From NCBI GenBank assembly GCA_027574665.1, contig CM050653.1:45845118-45909117 (forward strand): a stretch of DNA of 64,000 nucleotides, in the 5' to 3' direction. This document shows positions 1-19,999 of this stretch, piece by piece. The position numbers were made by a program, and so were the translations under genes. The notes below the pieces were generated by a model, which saw only the letters and a list, made by a program, of their open reading frames with translations, had not been told where the DNA came from and did no database searches. This DNA comes from Rhynochetos jubatus. Lineage: Eukaryota; Chordata; Aves; Eurypygiformes; Rhynochetidae. Position 1 is the first letter of the stretch, and every line of letters starts with the position of its first letter.

Positions 1-1284
1 AGTGAACCTCCACTGCAAGGGTAACACCAGCTCCCGTGAAACGTAACGGTGGAGCCCTGGCGTTCAAACACGTGCACATGCCACCAGCGAAATTTTTATT
101 TTTTAAGTCTGCAAAGTTTGAGATTTAGGTTGATGGTCTTCGTGCCAAGTTGCATTTTAATGAAAGTAAAAATGAACAAAATAATAAATGCAACCCTCTC
201 ATCCCTCCCCGCGAAAACCACCATGAAGGAGAGCTAATGGAAACCCTGACACTTAACTATAACTGCACTTCCAGGCGCCACTGTAATAATGGAGTAGTAA
301 ACCTTGTCCTGATAAAAGCTGTTCTGAAAGCAACAGCATTTATTGTACCTCCTGTGCTATTTGCAGAGCAGAACTGAAAAGTAGTTTGTTTTGCCTGGAA
401 TGAACTACTTTATGAATTTTAATGTACGATCTAATATTAAAAGCTAAACCAGGATTAAAGAAGATTTTTGTTCCCAAGCTAAAACAGTGCTTATGAGAAT
501 GTGTTATAAAAGATTTTTTTGTTTCAGTTTCGATGGGGAAGAAATGAGCTTCCGTGTTTGTGAAAACCTCTTTAGATTGGTTATTCCTTCTATAACAACC
601 TGTCCTTTGTTTAGGAAAATTGAATTAATCCAGAACTTCTTGCTACTGTAATCAGTCTTATTTGACGAGAAGATATATATCTGGGCAGGCCAGGAGGGGG
701 TGGATGGTTTGGGGTTTTTTTTCAAAGTATTTCTAAATGACTAAATTGGTTGATGATAGGAAGATGGCCAAATGAGTTTATGATTCTCAGTGTGTTACAT
801 TTGAAAAATAATGCCCCTGTTCAGTTAGTGTCTGCAAAATTTACTTACTGACAAAAAAACCCAAAAAACATTATCTGATCTATGGTTTCTTTCCTAAACA
901 GAAAATGTGGCTATAAGTGTGGGTGGGGTGAGAGGTTGTGCTTAAGTGTGGATGAGATGAGAGATTAGGTTTTGCTTTGTTTTTCTCTCCAAAATGAATA
1001 CTTTTTCCACCTCCTCTCCCAAATCCTGAAGTGCACTGTTGGGGGCTTTTATGTTTTCTGTTGGTTTTTTGGTTTTGGGGTTTTTTTTGGTTTTTTGTTT
1101 TTTTGGGTTTTGTTGTTGTTTTTTTTTTTTGAGGAGGAGGGTGTTTTTTCAACCCAGCTTCAAACAGCCTCTGTTTTGAGCTCAATTCTAAATTCAACGC
1201 AACAGCCTAGATGCTTGCTATGTATAAATTATGAAACAGTTTTATGTATGGATATTCTCCAAGAGGTTAATTAGCATTATTGCA

Positions 1285-1370
1285 TGGAATTCATCAGACC
1301 AGAGCAGACCAATGGTCCATCTAGTCCAGCCACAGTCTATACCTGATCTTTGAAGAGAAATTGTTAAGAG
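1285..1370 (+). repeat. Fragment of an ancient interspersed repeat
   Basis: The segment contains the phrase AGACCAATGGTCCATCTAGT followed by a decayed stretch with ATACCTGAT and GAAGAGAAATTG. This arrangement resembles a dispersed repeat common in reptiles and birds, which I believe comes from the 3' part of an old CR1/L3-clade LINE. The family name is from memory and uncertain. The copy is short and heavily mutated and has no coding capacity. Confidence 0.45.
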
Positions 1371-4320
1371 GCAGGGAAAGAATTTTTATACTTGGCCAGT
1401 GATTTAAGTTGGAAAGGGAGAGGCTGTGGCTGTGAACAGCAACTCTTGATAATCCTTGAACCCATCATTTTATAACTTTAAGACTTTCGTTCTCCAGAAG
1501 CTCTTTGGGCTAATACAGCATTTTGATGCAGATCTTACTGTATTCTGTTGTTCACTTCCTAATTCAATATCAACAGAAGGCAATAGGAGTTTTTTGGTTT
1601 TTTTGTTTAATTTCAGTGACATAGAAGGTGCTGTTGAGTTTGTTGTACTTACATAAAGATAGATGTGATTTTCCAACCAGAATGAGGATTTTCTGTAATT
1701 CCCCTGGGTTAAGTGCATATCCGTATTAAATTGGGCATTGAAAAGTGTGGACCAAGATGCACAATTTAAATTCTGTCTCCAACGTGATGTGTGAGTCTGA
1801 TTTTTTAATGATCTGGGTGTTCACGGCTCAGTTAAGTGGTCTATGAAGTACTGCTACAACATGAAGCTGTCTTTTGAAGCTGAATAGCAGTCAAAAAGGC
1901 AGTGTGCTTACAGAAAAGAGGCATTTCGATCAGGATCACAAAAGCAAAGTGTTTCCTTCCCAAAAGATACCATCGACTTGTGTATCCTAATGGAATACTT
2001 TCATATTCTCATCCTCCCCTCAGGAGTCTCAAAGATTAGTTACAAGCTAGAACTATTTCTTTGGGAAGGGCTGAAATAACTTTGCCAAAATTTAAGCGCA
2101 AGGTCCAAGAAGTTGTGTTGACAAGGCCACCACTTCTTCATTTTCTAATTTAGCTTAGCCTGATTTCAAATGCAAGCAGAGAAGCCTGTCTCCAGTTGTA
2201 TATTTAACATCCCCATTGGTTGTTAGTTACCTTTTAGTTGAACCCTTTTCATTTAAAGGTTATAAATTTGGCACTGATTCTGTAATTTTCAATTGATTTC
2301 ACTGTATTGTGTCCAGGAGATGCACCTGCATTTGTGGCCCCATGTTGATGTGCCCAGTGTGAGGCGAGTGTTTTCCTGCTTTGTGGTGGAAGGAGGGTTT
2401 GTGGTGCTGCTTCTCATGCTGCCCACGGCCAGGTGCCCCCAGCCTTTCTGGACAGCTGTGGGCCCAGTCTCGGCCATCCTCTGCTGCAGTGTTGCCTGTA
2501 AAATGTCGCATGCAGAAAAGGAAATGCTTTACTCTCTAGCCATGGCTGCAAAGTACCGGTTGTTTTCAGATAAAAGCAAATCATGATAAACTATATGCCA
2601 CATTCTGTGATTTTTCTTCCTTTCCCTCTTGGTTTGGAACTCCTGTTTCCAGACACCAGAACGTGGTAATGCCTGCCAGGAGGCAGGTGGAAGTGTGTGT
2701 GGACACCTTGTTCCTGCTGGGGTTTCGCCCCTTGCAGCTAATGGACATGTGTTAGCACAGCTCCTGAAAAGCCTGATAGACAAATGAGGCTCAGCAAAAG
2801 TGACGTGCACGCCCAGTTTTTGGGCTAGGTTGTTTTATCTTAAAAGCACTATGGAGGATAGTTAACACAAATTGAGCGTGACATTTCTAGGAAAAAATGG
2901 GCTGATGATTTGCCTGAGACTCTCACCCAAACCCTTTGACTCTCATATCGTGAGACCTGTGACATGTGGAAGCTCATAGAGAGTGAGATTAAAGATGAAT
3001 TATCATGCTGTCGTGACTTCCCTGTGAACCTCAAGGGACTTTAGAGCACAGGAGGATGCTGACTTGCACTGGATTAAACTGATAGTGAAAGTGTGGTTTT
3101 AGACACATACTTAAGAGTAGGCTGAATCACCCTCTGCAAGTGCCAAGCTCTGTCCATTAGATTTAGAGGTAGCCTGAATGACTAACTAGAGGTGTAACTT
3201 CTGAATGGCTAAATTAATTCAGCTCTCAACCACCTCAGTATGAACCAGTAGGTTTGAATCAAAATCTGAAGGTTTGATTTTGCATCATCATCTTGTGGGT
3301 TTGTGTCAGAAATCTAGTCTTTCCTTTCTTCTGGTCCACTGTAGAATTAGTGGTCCATTAATCTTGGTCAGGCATTGCAAGAGTGGTTGCTAAAGAAAGA
3401 CTTAATCATTAACTATTGAGAATGTTGTAGGGTAAGATGAGTAGCTGCTGATTTTTTTTCTGCCTCTCAACTGATACCACAGAAACTGCAATGTAACCTT
3501 GGTGGGATGATTCTTGGTGTTGAAACATCACTTCCATCGTTTCCAGAGGATGAAGGAAAGGATAGTCTTCTGCACATCATGTCACTACTGATGTATTTTT
3601 TGTTTGTTCTCCTTAATGCTGCAGATGCAGCATAGAGGTGGTGGTGTCATCATTCTGTCTTGTTTTCATGTTATTTTCTTTTAACCTGGACTGCAAGAAC
3701 AATAAATAATTGATGTATGTGAGTGAACTAGAACTAGAATTAGTTTTAAGAAAGACCTATCTTGATTTCATGGATGAGTGGTTAAAATATGCATTTTTCT
3801 AAATTATTGCTTTCTTAAAAACAGCTTAAGAATTAGATTGATAGCATAGTATTTTAAAAAGTTAAATCTAAAGTCACAACTTTTCTACATTATCATGCAT
3901 TTGATTGTACTGGACGTAAGGCATGAATCAAGATACATCTCTCAGGTTTCTATTTCATTAGAGATTCTTTTATGCTGCACTTACAATTTTCACTTAATTT
4001 GCGTGGGGCAAAGAAATCGTGTAAGGATTCACAAGTCTCTACAAGACTTTGACAGGTTTACACCTAATTTGTTTTATGACATTGGAATTCACAATGGTCA
4101 GTTAATGATAACTCATTTCAGATGCACTCACCTGTTACAATATGCTGGATTTTCTTGTTTCCCAGTTGCCTGAACCATGGATAACTTACGACGTGAAATC
4201 TCTGAAAAGCTGAAAGAATATCAGAGCAAAATTGAATAAAAGGAATAAAATGGAAAGAGGAACTACTTGGGGAGGGAAAGGGAGAAAAATAACTTTTTCA
4301 TAATGAAAAATGTCTCATAA

Positions 4321-4334
4321 AATATATTTTCTAG
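4321..4334 (+). promoter_or_regulatory. SATB1: 3' splice site of the CUT2 exon with an ATC-type core motif
   Basis: The acceptor of this exon is preceded by AATATATTT (4321-4329) in a stretch without G. AATATATTT is the core of the IgH MAR base-unpairing sequence bound by SATB1, as I recall it. As an acceptor it is AT-rich rather than strongly pyrimidine-rich. The splice role is well supported by the exon; binding by SATB1 itself is only a thought. Confidence 0.6.
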
Positions 4335-11499
<7,165 letters not shown>

Positions 11500-12420
11500 C
11501 CTTTTATTTTTAAAGCATTTCAGATACGCATTGTGTACACGCGATTCCATAACCCATCAGGCTTCAGTGTTGCCTCAGTACCTCTGATTCAGTAAATCAG
11601 ATCATAGGCAGCATGCTGTCATATAATAAGGTGTCTGATCCTTATTACCAGTTTGTTGATGCACAGACTCCTTCAAATTGACCATTGCAACACATGGTTT
11701 CCCCTGAAACTAGCTGTGATAATTAGCGTGGCTCTAATGAGACAGAATGTCACTGATCTTGTGCTGAACTGTCGAGTATCGACGCTACGGATGGGAACTG
11801 TCAAAGCTTGCCATCTGTGACAGAGCTTGGCATATTCCATTTGCAAGGTAGAGCATGCTCAATAGACTGTTTTTAAACAAATGGTCCATTTCTTGATTAG
11901 GGCTCTGTGTTCTGTTACCGTGGAAGACTTTATATCATAGTTAAACTTTTTTTCTTTTTTTTTTTTTTCCTGTTGGTTTCTTTTTTTCTGCTGGGGTGAA
12001 CTCGCTAGGAAATGAAAACGTTACTAATTCTCGAACCGGTGCCTTCAATCTTCCGTTAGCTTTTTGGGGAGAGGTGGGGGGTTGCTGATCACACGTTTAT
12101 TCCCCTTCCTTCCCCCCGTTAGCTTAATGTAGTTCTTCTAAGGCTAGCACTTCCGCAAGGCTTTTATCTGATTTTTTTTTTTCAAGCAGCAAGGGATAGG
12201 GACAGCGTAGTTTTGAAGGATAGGGGAACAAAAATTAAAAAGTCTTAGACGACGCGCAGCGGGAGCACGTGTGCCTGGGATGAAGGATTGAATCGGTCGG
12301 GGGAGTCGGGCGCCCAGGCTCCCGAGACCAGCCCTGCAAAATGCCGTGCAAAAAGTCCAGCGCTGCTTATCATTCCAAAATATGCTTTGTTGCTTTTTAT
12401 TTCCTCCTTCTCTGGCAGAC
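11500..12420 (+). other. SATB1: Intron segment with candidate conserved non-coding DNA and a CpG patch
   Basis: The stretch about 11560-11890 is complex sequence without simple repeats or recognisable transposon. It includes GATAATTAG and TAATGAG homeodomain-type sites. A T14 run sits at 11955-11968 and a T11 run at 12172-12182. A CpG-rich patch lies at about 12240-12345. No coding exon is apparent. Its regulatory nature is inferred from texture only. Confidence 0.35.
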
Positions 12421-13025
12421 CACACAGGGCTTGTTCTGAAGAACATTTTCACTAATCTGATCAGGCAGCCAAATACGCCGGGAAAACTGCTTTAATGATC
12501 CCACTAATTACCTCAAGTCAATATGAACTGTATTATTAGACTGAGGGAAAATATTCCATTAGGTCTCCCCCTTGGGAGTTTCTCCGCTTTGTGATGTCAC
12601 CGAAGCCTTCGCCCTCTCGCTTGTAATTAATTTTATTTACACACGCAGGCACGCACAAGGTCACACCTGCACAACCGGAGCTGGCCAGGGAGCTAGTGGC
12701 ACTCAGGCTTAATCAGATCTGTCATAATTACCATTCTGCATGTTTCTGACACACGCTGTGAAATATTTCAATTTAACTGCCGCTACCAGCACAACCAGAT
12801 GTAGTGTGAGTGTGGCTGCATTGGAAATATTATTCCTCAGGATAAACTCTCTCCTCCTCCTTTTTCCTCCCACCCCCTCTCCCTTTTACAGCTAATGTGG
12901 CACAGAAGCTGATGTATCCTGTAAATCTTGAATGCAGCGCTAGATTGATAACAGCAGATTAGACAGTTTAACCACAAACAGCTTGTTCATTTTTCACAAA
13001 TGAAAACCACATGTGGTGTAACTAA
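12421..13025 (+). promoter_or_regulatory. Candidate intronic enhancer with homeodomain, GATA and RUNX motifs
   Basis: This stretch has several TAATTA-type sites (for example CTAATTACC near 12505 and CATAATTACC near 12723). It also has a TGATAA at 12946-12951, an AACCACA RUNX-type site at 12970-12976 and the perfect 12-bp palindrome ACCACATGTGGT at 13006-13017, which reads as two RUNX half-sites around an E-box. It contains no microsatellite or visible transposon. SATB1 is strongly expressed in thymocytes, where RUNX and GATA factors act, so a lymphoid enhancer is a sensible guess. Conservation and activity cannot be judged from this window. Confidence 0.35.
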
Positions 13026-13035
13026 AATTTCAGGC

Positions 13036-13057
13036 TTTTTTTTTTTTTTTTTTTTTT
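13036..13057 (+). repeat. Poly-T tract, 22 nt
   Basis: This uninterrupted run of 22 T is the longest homopolymer in the window. It lies directly 3' of the RUNX/E-box palindrome in the large intron, and a pyrimidine-rich tail follows it. It has no target-site duplication or attached element to suggest a reverse-strand retrotransposon tail. Confidence 0.95.
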
Positions 13058-13060
13058 CCT

Positions 13061-16000
13061 CTCCTCTTTGGTTGTTGTTTCCTTTTGTGTTGTGCATGTG
13101 TGTGCGCGCATGTTGAGGTCTGCCTTTCGCGAAGGAACGAAAGAAAAGGGTAACATATAGGGGGAAAGAGACACCACCGTCTTTGGAGATTATTTCTCCG
13201 TGACCTTTATTAAAAACCTTCCTTGCTTTGGCAAAGGAATCAGATATCGCACGGGGATTTTGTCTCTCACTCTGAGACCTTCTAATCTCTGGGTTTTATG
13301 CCCACTTATTAAAGAAGTCATCCTACTGTGCTGGTTTTTTAAAATAACATGCCAGCAAACACCTCGCTTTAAGAAGAGCTTCTAAACAAAAATGTAGTCT
13401 TCACTGCTTCCTGAATTTGCAGAAGTAAATTTTTCTGCCGAAGTTTTTCACAGTGAATTTTGTCTCTTTGCTAACTCCTTATCTCTTCCTTGGGGGAAAC
13501 TATTCCTCTTTAAAAAGGATCCTCAAAGTGTCTAGAATTTTGGCAAGTGCAAAGTTGATTTTTTTTTTTTGTATGAAAACATTTCCGTATTTCCTATGAA
13601 AACAGATTACAGTGAGGTTTTGGGAAACCAAGTGTTGTGTGTAAATTGGTTTGCTTTTTTTATAAAACCATTTTTTTCAGTTAAATTGTTCTGCTTGCCC
13701 TAATTAAATAGCCTTCAATGCTTAGCAAGTTGGATTTTTTCAAACCATCTACTCTTCAGTAGATGTTGGTTACTTTCCCAATGCAGAATAAAAAATGAAT
13801 GCAGTTTTGATAGAAAGTTTTAATTATAAGTTTCTATAGTAATTCTTAGCAAGGACGAAAATGTAGGTGTGCAGAATGCAACTGAGCATTTTCCCCAAAA
13901 GCTGTTGCAGTTACTGTCTGGTGAGAAGAATGATGCAGTGCATCTGATAGAAATTCATGAAATCTAATCTGTAATAAGGCTTCCAGGGAAAGTTTAAAAA
14001 AAACCCAAACCAACAGCTTTAGTAAGAGATTGTTTTACCCGCTGCCAGTAATTTGTGATGCAGTGGCAGTATTGAAAGTGCAGGAGACAGGGACTGAGGC
14101 TCGGTGTTCAGTCAGTCAGAAGAAGGTGGGCAGGATAGTTTTTGAAAGCCACTGAAGGTACAGTTTGTAGCAGAAAATTTGGCTATACAGATGGCCCCCA
14201 GACTCTGCAGAGAGGGTTAAAGACCCGTGCTTTTGCCGCTTGGCCAGTTACTGACTGCATTACTAGCGCCCCAAGAGCTGAGCTGGAGTAGGTGGCATAA
14301 GTGTGCGTGCCCTCAGCATTCCTTGCCGTATGGCAGTGCCACCTCTGTTACTGACTCCCCCGGGGTCCATGCAGACCCCGAACAAAGGGGAGATCCTGTC
14401 CTGGAGATGCAGCTGAAGCCCTGGAGGTGCTATGGCTGCAGATGTCTCAAAAAAAAGAGTGGAATAAGGTGAAGAGGAGGGCAGGAAGGGCTCGTGTTGG
14501 AAGAGATAATGCTGAAATGAACCGTCAGGATTCTTGCAAGGCTCCGGAAATCCAGCTCTCCTTTCTTCGCAAAACTATTTGAAAAATGTTGTGCAGTCGG
14601 GAAGCACCGGATTGCCAAAAGAAAAAAAAACGTGTCACCCTCTCCCACCTCCTTCGAGTCTTTTATTTTTTGTTTTTCTGTCTTAGGTAGAGGTGTTTCG
14701 GTTCCTACACTCCAGATGCGTGAATCAGCTCTTCCTCAGGCAGCACCTGCTGTCTGCCTGACAAGAGGTGCTGTGTCTGGCAGGATGGATTTTCTTAATC
14801 TCTCTTCCCGCTTTTTGTATCCTCACCTTCTGTTTTGTTTTCTTCTTGCCACCTTCATGAATTCCTTTCGTTGTAGCTCTCCTCTTAACCCATCTTTTTA
14901 GCTCTCCTCTTAGCCCTTTTCCCCGCTCTGTTCCTCACTATATACGCCCTCACCGTCCACTCTGGCTCCATCTGCCCCTTTCTTCTGCCCTGCTGCCTGC
15001 CGGAGCTATGCCGAGGACATCCCACCCCAGGGGCATCCCCCCCACACCCGGTTACTTTGCACAAGCTTGTGCCTGGGGTGTAGCATGGGCATGGGTGACT
15101 TCGTGGGTGAAACATCGTTCCTTTCCCTGCGTGGCAACACGGAGGCAGCTGGGGAAGGAGCTGCCTTCTTGATGTCTTAGGTTTCTTGTCCCTGCTGTGG
15201 GCAGATCACTGATTCGGGAGGTTTTTGAAGATTCGGCGTATCGGTGTTTTAACATGAGGAAACTCCAGCACTTTAAAAAGGAAAACAAAAAAGGGGGAAA
15301 GTCTGAGCGAGCTGTACGAGAGTTAACGATGTACGGAAATGAAAACAAAGCTGTAGAACCGAGAGGGAGGCTGAGGAGTTAGCGAGCAGCCCATGGTTCC
15401 CGGCAGTGGGGGAAGCAGGGTACCAAGTAAACAGCGCGGAAAACAAAAGCGAGCTCAACCCGTAACTAAACAGGAAACGACAGGGTGAAATTCCTCCTGA
15501 AGAAACGAGAGCTGCTGAACACGTCAGTGCAAAGAATAAAGGCATCTAATGCAAACACAAATGTACAGTAACGGTCCGAGGAGCGGTTTGTTAAAGGAGC
15601 AACCGACTACAATTCAGGTGGAGGGTTGTTGGGCAAAGGAAGGAGTAAGAAAATAGAGATAGGTGTTTCGACCCTGAATGTTAAACTGGATCATTCAAAC
15701 CATACAACGCCTGAAAAATGTTACAGGAATTCTAGGTGCACGGTGAGAAAGGAGACACTGTTTTGTTCCAGATAATTTTAAATTTCACCATTCCTAATAA
15801 TTTCTCATTGTGTCCTTTTTTTAAAAAATAATTTTCCTCAAATTTAACCTCTAAGTTAAACTTCAGATTTTTGGTTACAGATTACCCTAAACTGTTGGCA
15901 TGTAATGCATAGACTAGTGCAAGCACACAGCTAGCTAAGTGGGGGAAAAATCCAATTCGCAAATATTTATCTCAGTCCAAATCTGCCAGATTTTATCCGA

Positions 16001-19000
16001 ATCCACATTTTTATTCAGCAGTCATCTCGGTTTTATTCTTGTGCAGTGTCACATCCCCTTACTTCAGGATGGCATTGGAGAAGCAAATAAAAATACTTTT
16101 CAAGATCTTTCTGAAATAGAGATGCTTGGACTAAATGGTGCTTAGCACAATTCCCTGAAGTTTTGGATCTCAACCAAGCAAGATTTGCACATATCAGTTA
16201 CATCTGTGGGTTTACTTAGGTAACTAGGTGTTTTGCTGACCGTGGTGCTTAGCATCTCTAGTATATGTCACATGCAATAGAAAGCTCTACAGATAGAGGA
16301 ACTTTCCACTGTTTATATAAAAACAGTTATATTTTTTAAAAGCTATGAAGGGCTTAAATGAGATTATTTTTGCTTTGGGGTTGTCAGTTTGCTTCACCTC
16401 TAAGAAATTATTTGCTACTCTTATTTAATATGAGGTTAGAGCCTAACTAAAGGGATTTTCGCCTGGGGAAAAGGGATGGGATGGAGGGATCGGGGCAGGA
16501 AGAATTGTGCCTGATTTAAGGGCAGAAGCTGCTGCTTGCCCCTCTGAGTGGCTTCTGCTGCCTGGAAATACGTCTGGGGCTTGGACTCAGCTTGGATGGC
16601 ACTTTTCTTGGCCAGTGAGGAAAAGTCTAAGGCTAAGTTCTCCTGTCTCTAGGAGCTTGTCCCTTGTGTCTGTCCTCGTCCCCAACTGATGGCAAACTCC
16701 CGGAAAAGACTCCTGCCTTAGTTCCCACCCTCAGCCAGCCAGGAGGGAGAAACCTGATCTCTCCAGCTTTGCTTTTGATCCAGCTTTCCTATTCTTTCCA
16801 GTCTATACCCCGAGCAGCCATGCTACAAATTAAGGATGTTTTAGCTTTCTAAGGACGTTGCTGCCTTCGTTTTTCCAGGGGTGAGACACATGCTTCTGGC
16901 TGCTCCCTCCTTCTTTGCTGGGAGGTATCTTTCACAGGTGTGAGTCTTAAAGTTGGGTTTTTTTAAACTCCACTGAGGTAATGGGTATTACTAATTTTCT
17001 GACTGTTTCTGTCGTTAACAAAATCTGGAGGAAAGTTAGGGGAAGGTTTCTTTTCAATTTCCTTAAGAGTCCCCTTACCAGTATCAGAGCGTTAAGCTGT
17101 CTTTGCTGGAAACTGAGAGCCACAGAAGCCTGCTGAACTGTAAGAGAAAAGACATTTCCTCAGAATTTTTGAATGTCCAAATCGAATCTAGAGGAAAACA
17201 TTTAGTTAGGCTGTAAAAATGTGAAGGGGTGTCTGAGAACAGGTTTGAGCTGTGTGTGTTTTGGAATGATGTCGCTTGTTTGGAACATCTTGTCGGCTGA
17301 ACTGAATTGACAGTGAAGTCCAAATATCTATGAGCCTGTGATTCCTCAGTTTGTGGCAGATCTTCCTGTGATCCAAAATGAATTCTGGAAAGAACAAACT
17401 TATGACAAGAAGCCACAGATTTAAATTACTCCCTCTGGGAAATTATAAACCTTAAAAGAAAATAAATCTAACAATGTTACATACACACGTATAAGTAATC
17501 ATGGAAGTGACACTTTGGCCCTATAGCCTTTTTACTAGAGGTCTCTCCCCCAGAGCAAATGTTCAGTCTCTGTAAGCAGTGTAATAATAAACATTTCCTC
17601 TTCACTTGTAAATTGATAGTAGTAAAAGATTTTTAAAATTGCCAAGCTCTTTCTAGGAAAGACTAACTAAACTGCAGATATAGCTGCCATACAAAAATTG
17701 ATTGCATGTTGAAGAATAAATAAATATGGGCTCTTAAGGGTTGTGGTTGGATTTAGGGTTGTATTTACTTTCAAGGGAAGCATTGGAATTGCAGTGAAAT
17801 CAGCACTTCTCTCTACTTAAATAAAAGATAAAGAGCCATATATTAACAGTCACCCTCTGTGAAACCCACTGACCCATTTTATATGCCTGTACTATAAAAA
17901 GTAATGTACCAGACTAAGACTGACGTATTTAATAATTAGCAGTTATTTTTCCTTGTTTAGTTGTTGTTGGTTGGTTTTTTTGTTTTTGTTAAGTCCAGTT
18001 TTGTCACACATATCTCGCGGTTTCAATGCCAATTGAATTGGATGTGAAAGAAAAAGGATCTAGAGTAGAGGAAGGCAGAATAAAGCTTCACCCACTTTTT
18101 TGCATCTCCTACTTTTTTGCCTTCTTTTTACATATGAATGTGGCTGCATTTTATGTAAGATTTTCAAAGGCATGCATATTATGTTTTTGATTAGGGCTTG
18201 TGCCTATCTATCCTTGCTAGGCAATTGAAGGCAATACTGTAAAAAAGATCCATTTGAACAAGGGAAAAGAAAGGTGGAGGAGGCTGAGAGCAGAGAAACC
18301 AAGCTTGAGAGAAGCCCTTCATTTAGATTATTCAATTCCCTTTGTACTCAACTAAAAAGTAATGATACTTATGTTTTCAGTCAGTTTGAGAGTTACGGGT
18401 TAGGTTTTTCTCTTTCCATGAGCTGTTGGTACGTCTCAAGTGTGTATACACAGGGAACATACCCACCGGTTTTGATACAGACCTTAATCCCACAAGTTTT
18501 TTGGTAGCACCGGCTCTTAGCCACTCACTGTGGCTCCGGGTAGAGGGAGAAGCCCAATATCATAGAAGAGACTGCAGCAGCTGGGTCACAGCTCTCCAGG
18601 TCGTTTTGGATTTGGGTGTGTTTGCTGCTTCACGTTGAACTTTGCAGGTTGCTTTAGCAAGTTTCTTTTTCCTATTTATTTGCTTGGATGTTTACAAGAA
18701 TGGAAATATGTATTTAATTTTTAAGTGCTTCAGCAAGAGAGGAGAAAGAGCAGAGGGAAGAAGAGACGTTAGGAATCCTTTTCCCTTATGGTATCACCAA
18801 GAAATTGCAATGAAATGCTGTCAGTACCACTGTTCGGTCATTATGGTTTTTTTCACAACCCAGAGACGAGGTGGAGGTAACATCCAAGACAGATGGTGCA
18901 GCTGAATAGTAGGTTGGATAAGAAATTTAGGGAAATGGCATAATCTGTATCGGTATGCTTCAAAGGAAGTTTTGCTTGCTAGTGAAGTTTACCTTTCTTC

Positions 19001-19999
19001 TGAAAAGCCCTGTGAGGTTGTGGGGTTTTCAGTTTGTTTGTTTTGCTAAATCTCATCTATTATGATGGCAGATACAGATTTACTTAACATTCACATCTGG
19101 CTTCCCCTTTCAATGTTCTAGTAATGAAAGCCAGTAAAATAGTTAAACCAGAAATATCTGGAGATAAAGGACAGCTTCAGGTTTCAAACTTTCTCTGATT
19201 TAGGGGATTGCTGAAAGGCAACGCCTGAAATTTAAGGCTGATTAGTGTAAATGAGATACTAAGGCAACTGTCTTGCAGGGGACATTTAGTATCACTTTAG
19301 GCCATGTCTCAAGAAGAGGCATTCATGTTCTGGTATCTCTACTCATGTTCTGGAACAGGCTGAAACCCAGCTTCTGCTTCATGAATTAAAGACACACAGT
19401 TTTGGGAGCAAAAGGGAGAAATCCCAAAGTATTGAATGCTCACAACAGTTTTTAAAATTACTCAAAGTGTGTGCCTCACAAGTCAATTCTTAAAATTACT
19501 TGAAATATATGCTAAATTGAAAATATTTTCACTAACATATGTGTTGTTTGATATCAAACCCAGTAAGTTTGGTAGATTATTAGTTTCCCTACAATTTTAT
19601 GAAAGTATCCTGTGGCCCTTCTTTTAACAGACTTCAGTTATTCAGTGAAGCATTTAGGTCTATTCAGCTTTGCATAGAAGATAACCAGGGCAATTGATGT
19701 ATTTTGGGAAAGATAACCCTGCAGTCAAAATAAATTCTTGCAGTCTGGAAATTCCAGAAGAACATGTAAGGCTAAAAAGGACTGGTGTCATCATCTAGGC
19801 TTGTTCCCATGTCTGAACACACAGGTATTTCACCCAGAAAGAAGTCATATTTAAGTAATCTCAGCCTGAAAATGAATTTTGAATTAAATGCTCTGTTCTT
19901 ACCCTGCGGTGGGTGTTCCCTACTGTATTTTTCTGGATAATACAAATGTAGCGCAAACCACATTTCCCGGATAAATTAAAGCAGCATCCATTGTTACTG
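13061..19999 (+). other. SATB1: Large SATB1 intron, middle part
   Basis: The sequence is AT-rich intron with scattered GC-richer patches (about 14220-14420, 14940-15130 and 16490-16760). A T12 run occurs at 13559-13570. A small perfect hairpin lies at about 13747-13766 (CATCTACT / AGTAGATG around CTTC). The open frames are short and unrecognised. I see no exon, RNA gene or identifiable mobile element. Confidence 0.75.

Larger units (their letters stand above)
1..4334 (+). other. SATB1: SATB1 intron, 3' part (enters from the left edge)
   Basis: This is non-coding sequence upstream of the first SATB1 exon in the window. Its 3' end is a usable acceptor (TTTTCTAG before 4335). It is T-rich, with a long G/T-rich low-complexity run at about 1050-1140 that includes 12 T at 1119-1130. 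I found no exon in it: the open frames here are short, lack splice context and match no family I know. An old repeat fragment lies near 1285-1370. Confidence 0.85.

Noticed and set aside
880..1274. Lys/Gln-rich and Phe/Gly-rich frames on opposite strands
   Set aside because: They are translations of the G/T-rich low-complexity run at 1050-1140.
2293..2586. 97-codon open frame in the first intron, a possible upstream exon
   Set aside because: No similarity to the CUT1 region or to any SATB1 segment, and no matching acceptor/donor pair.
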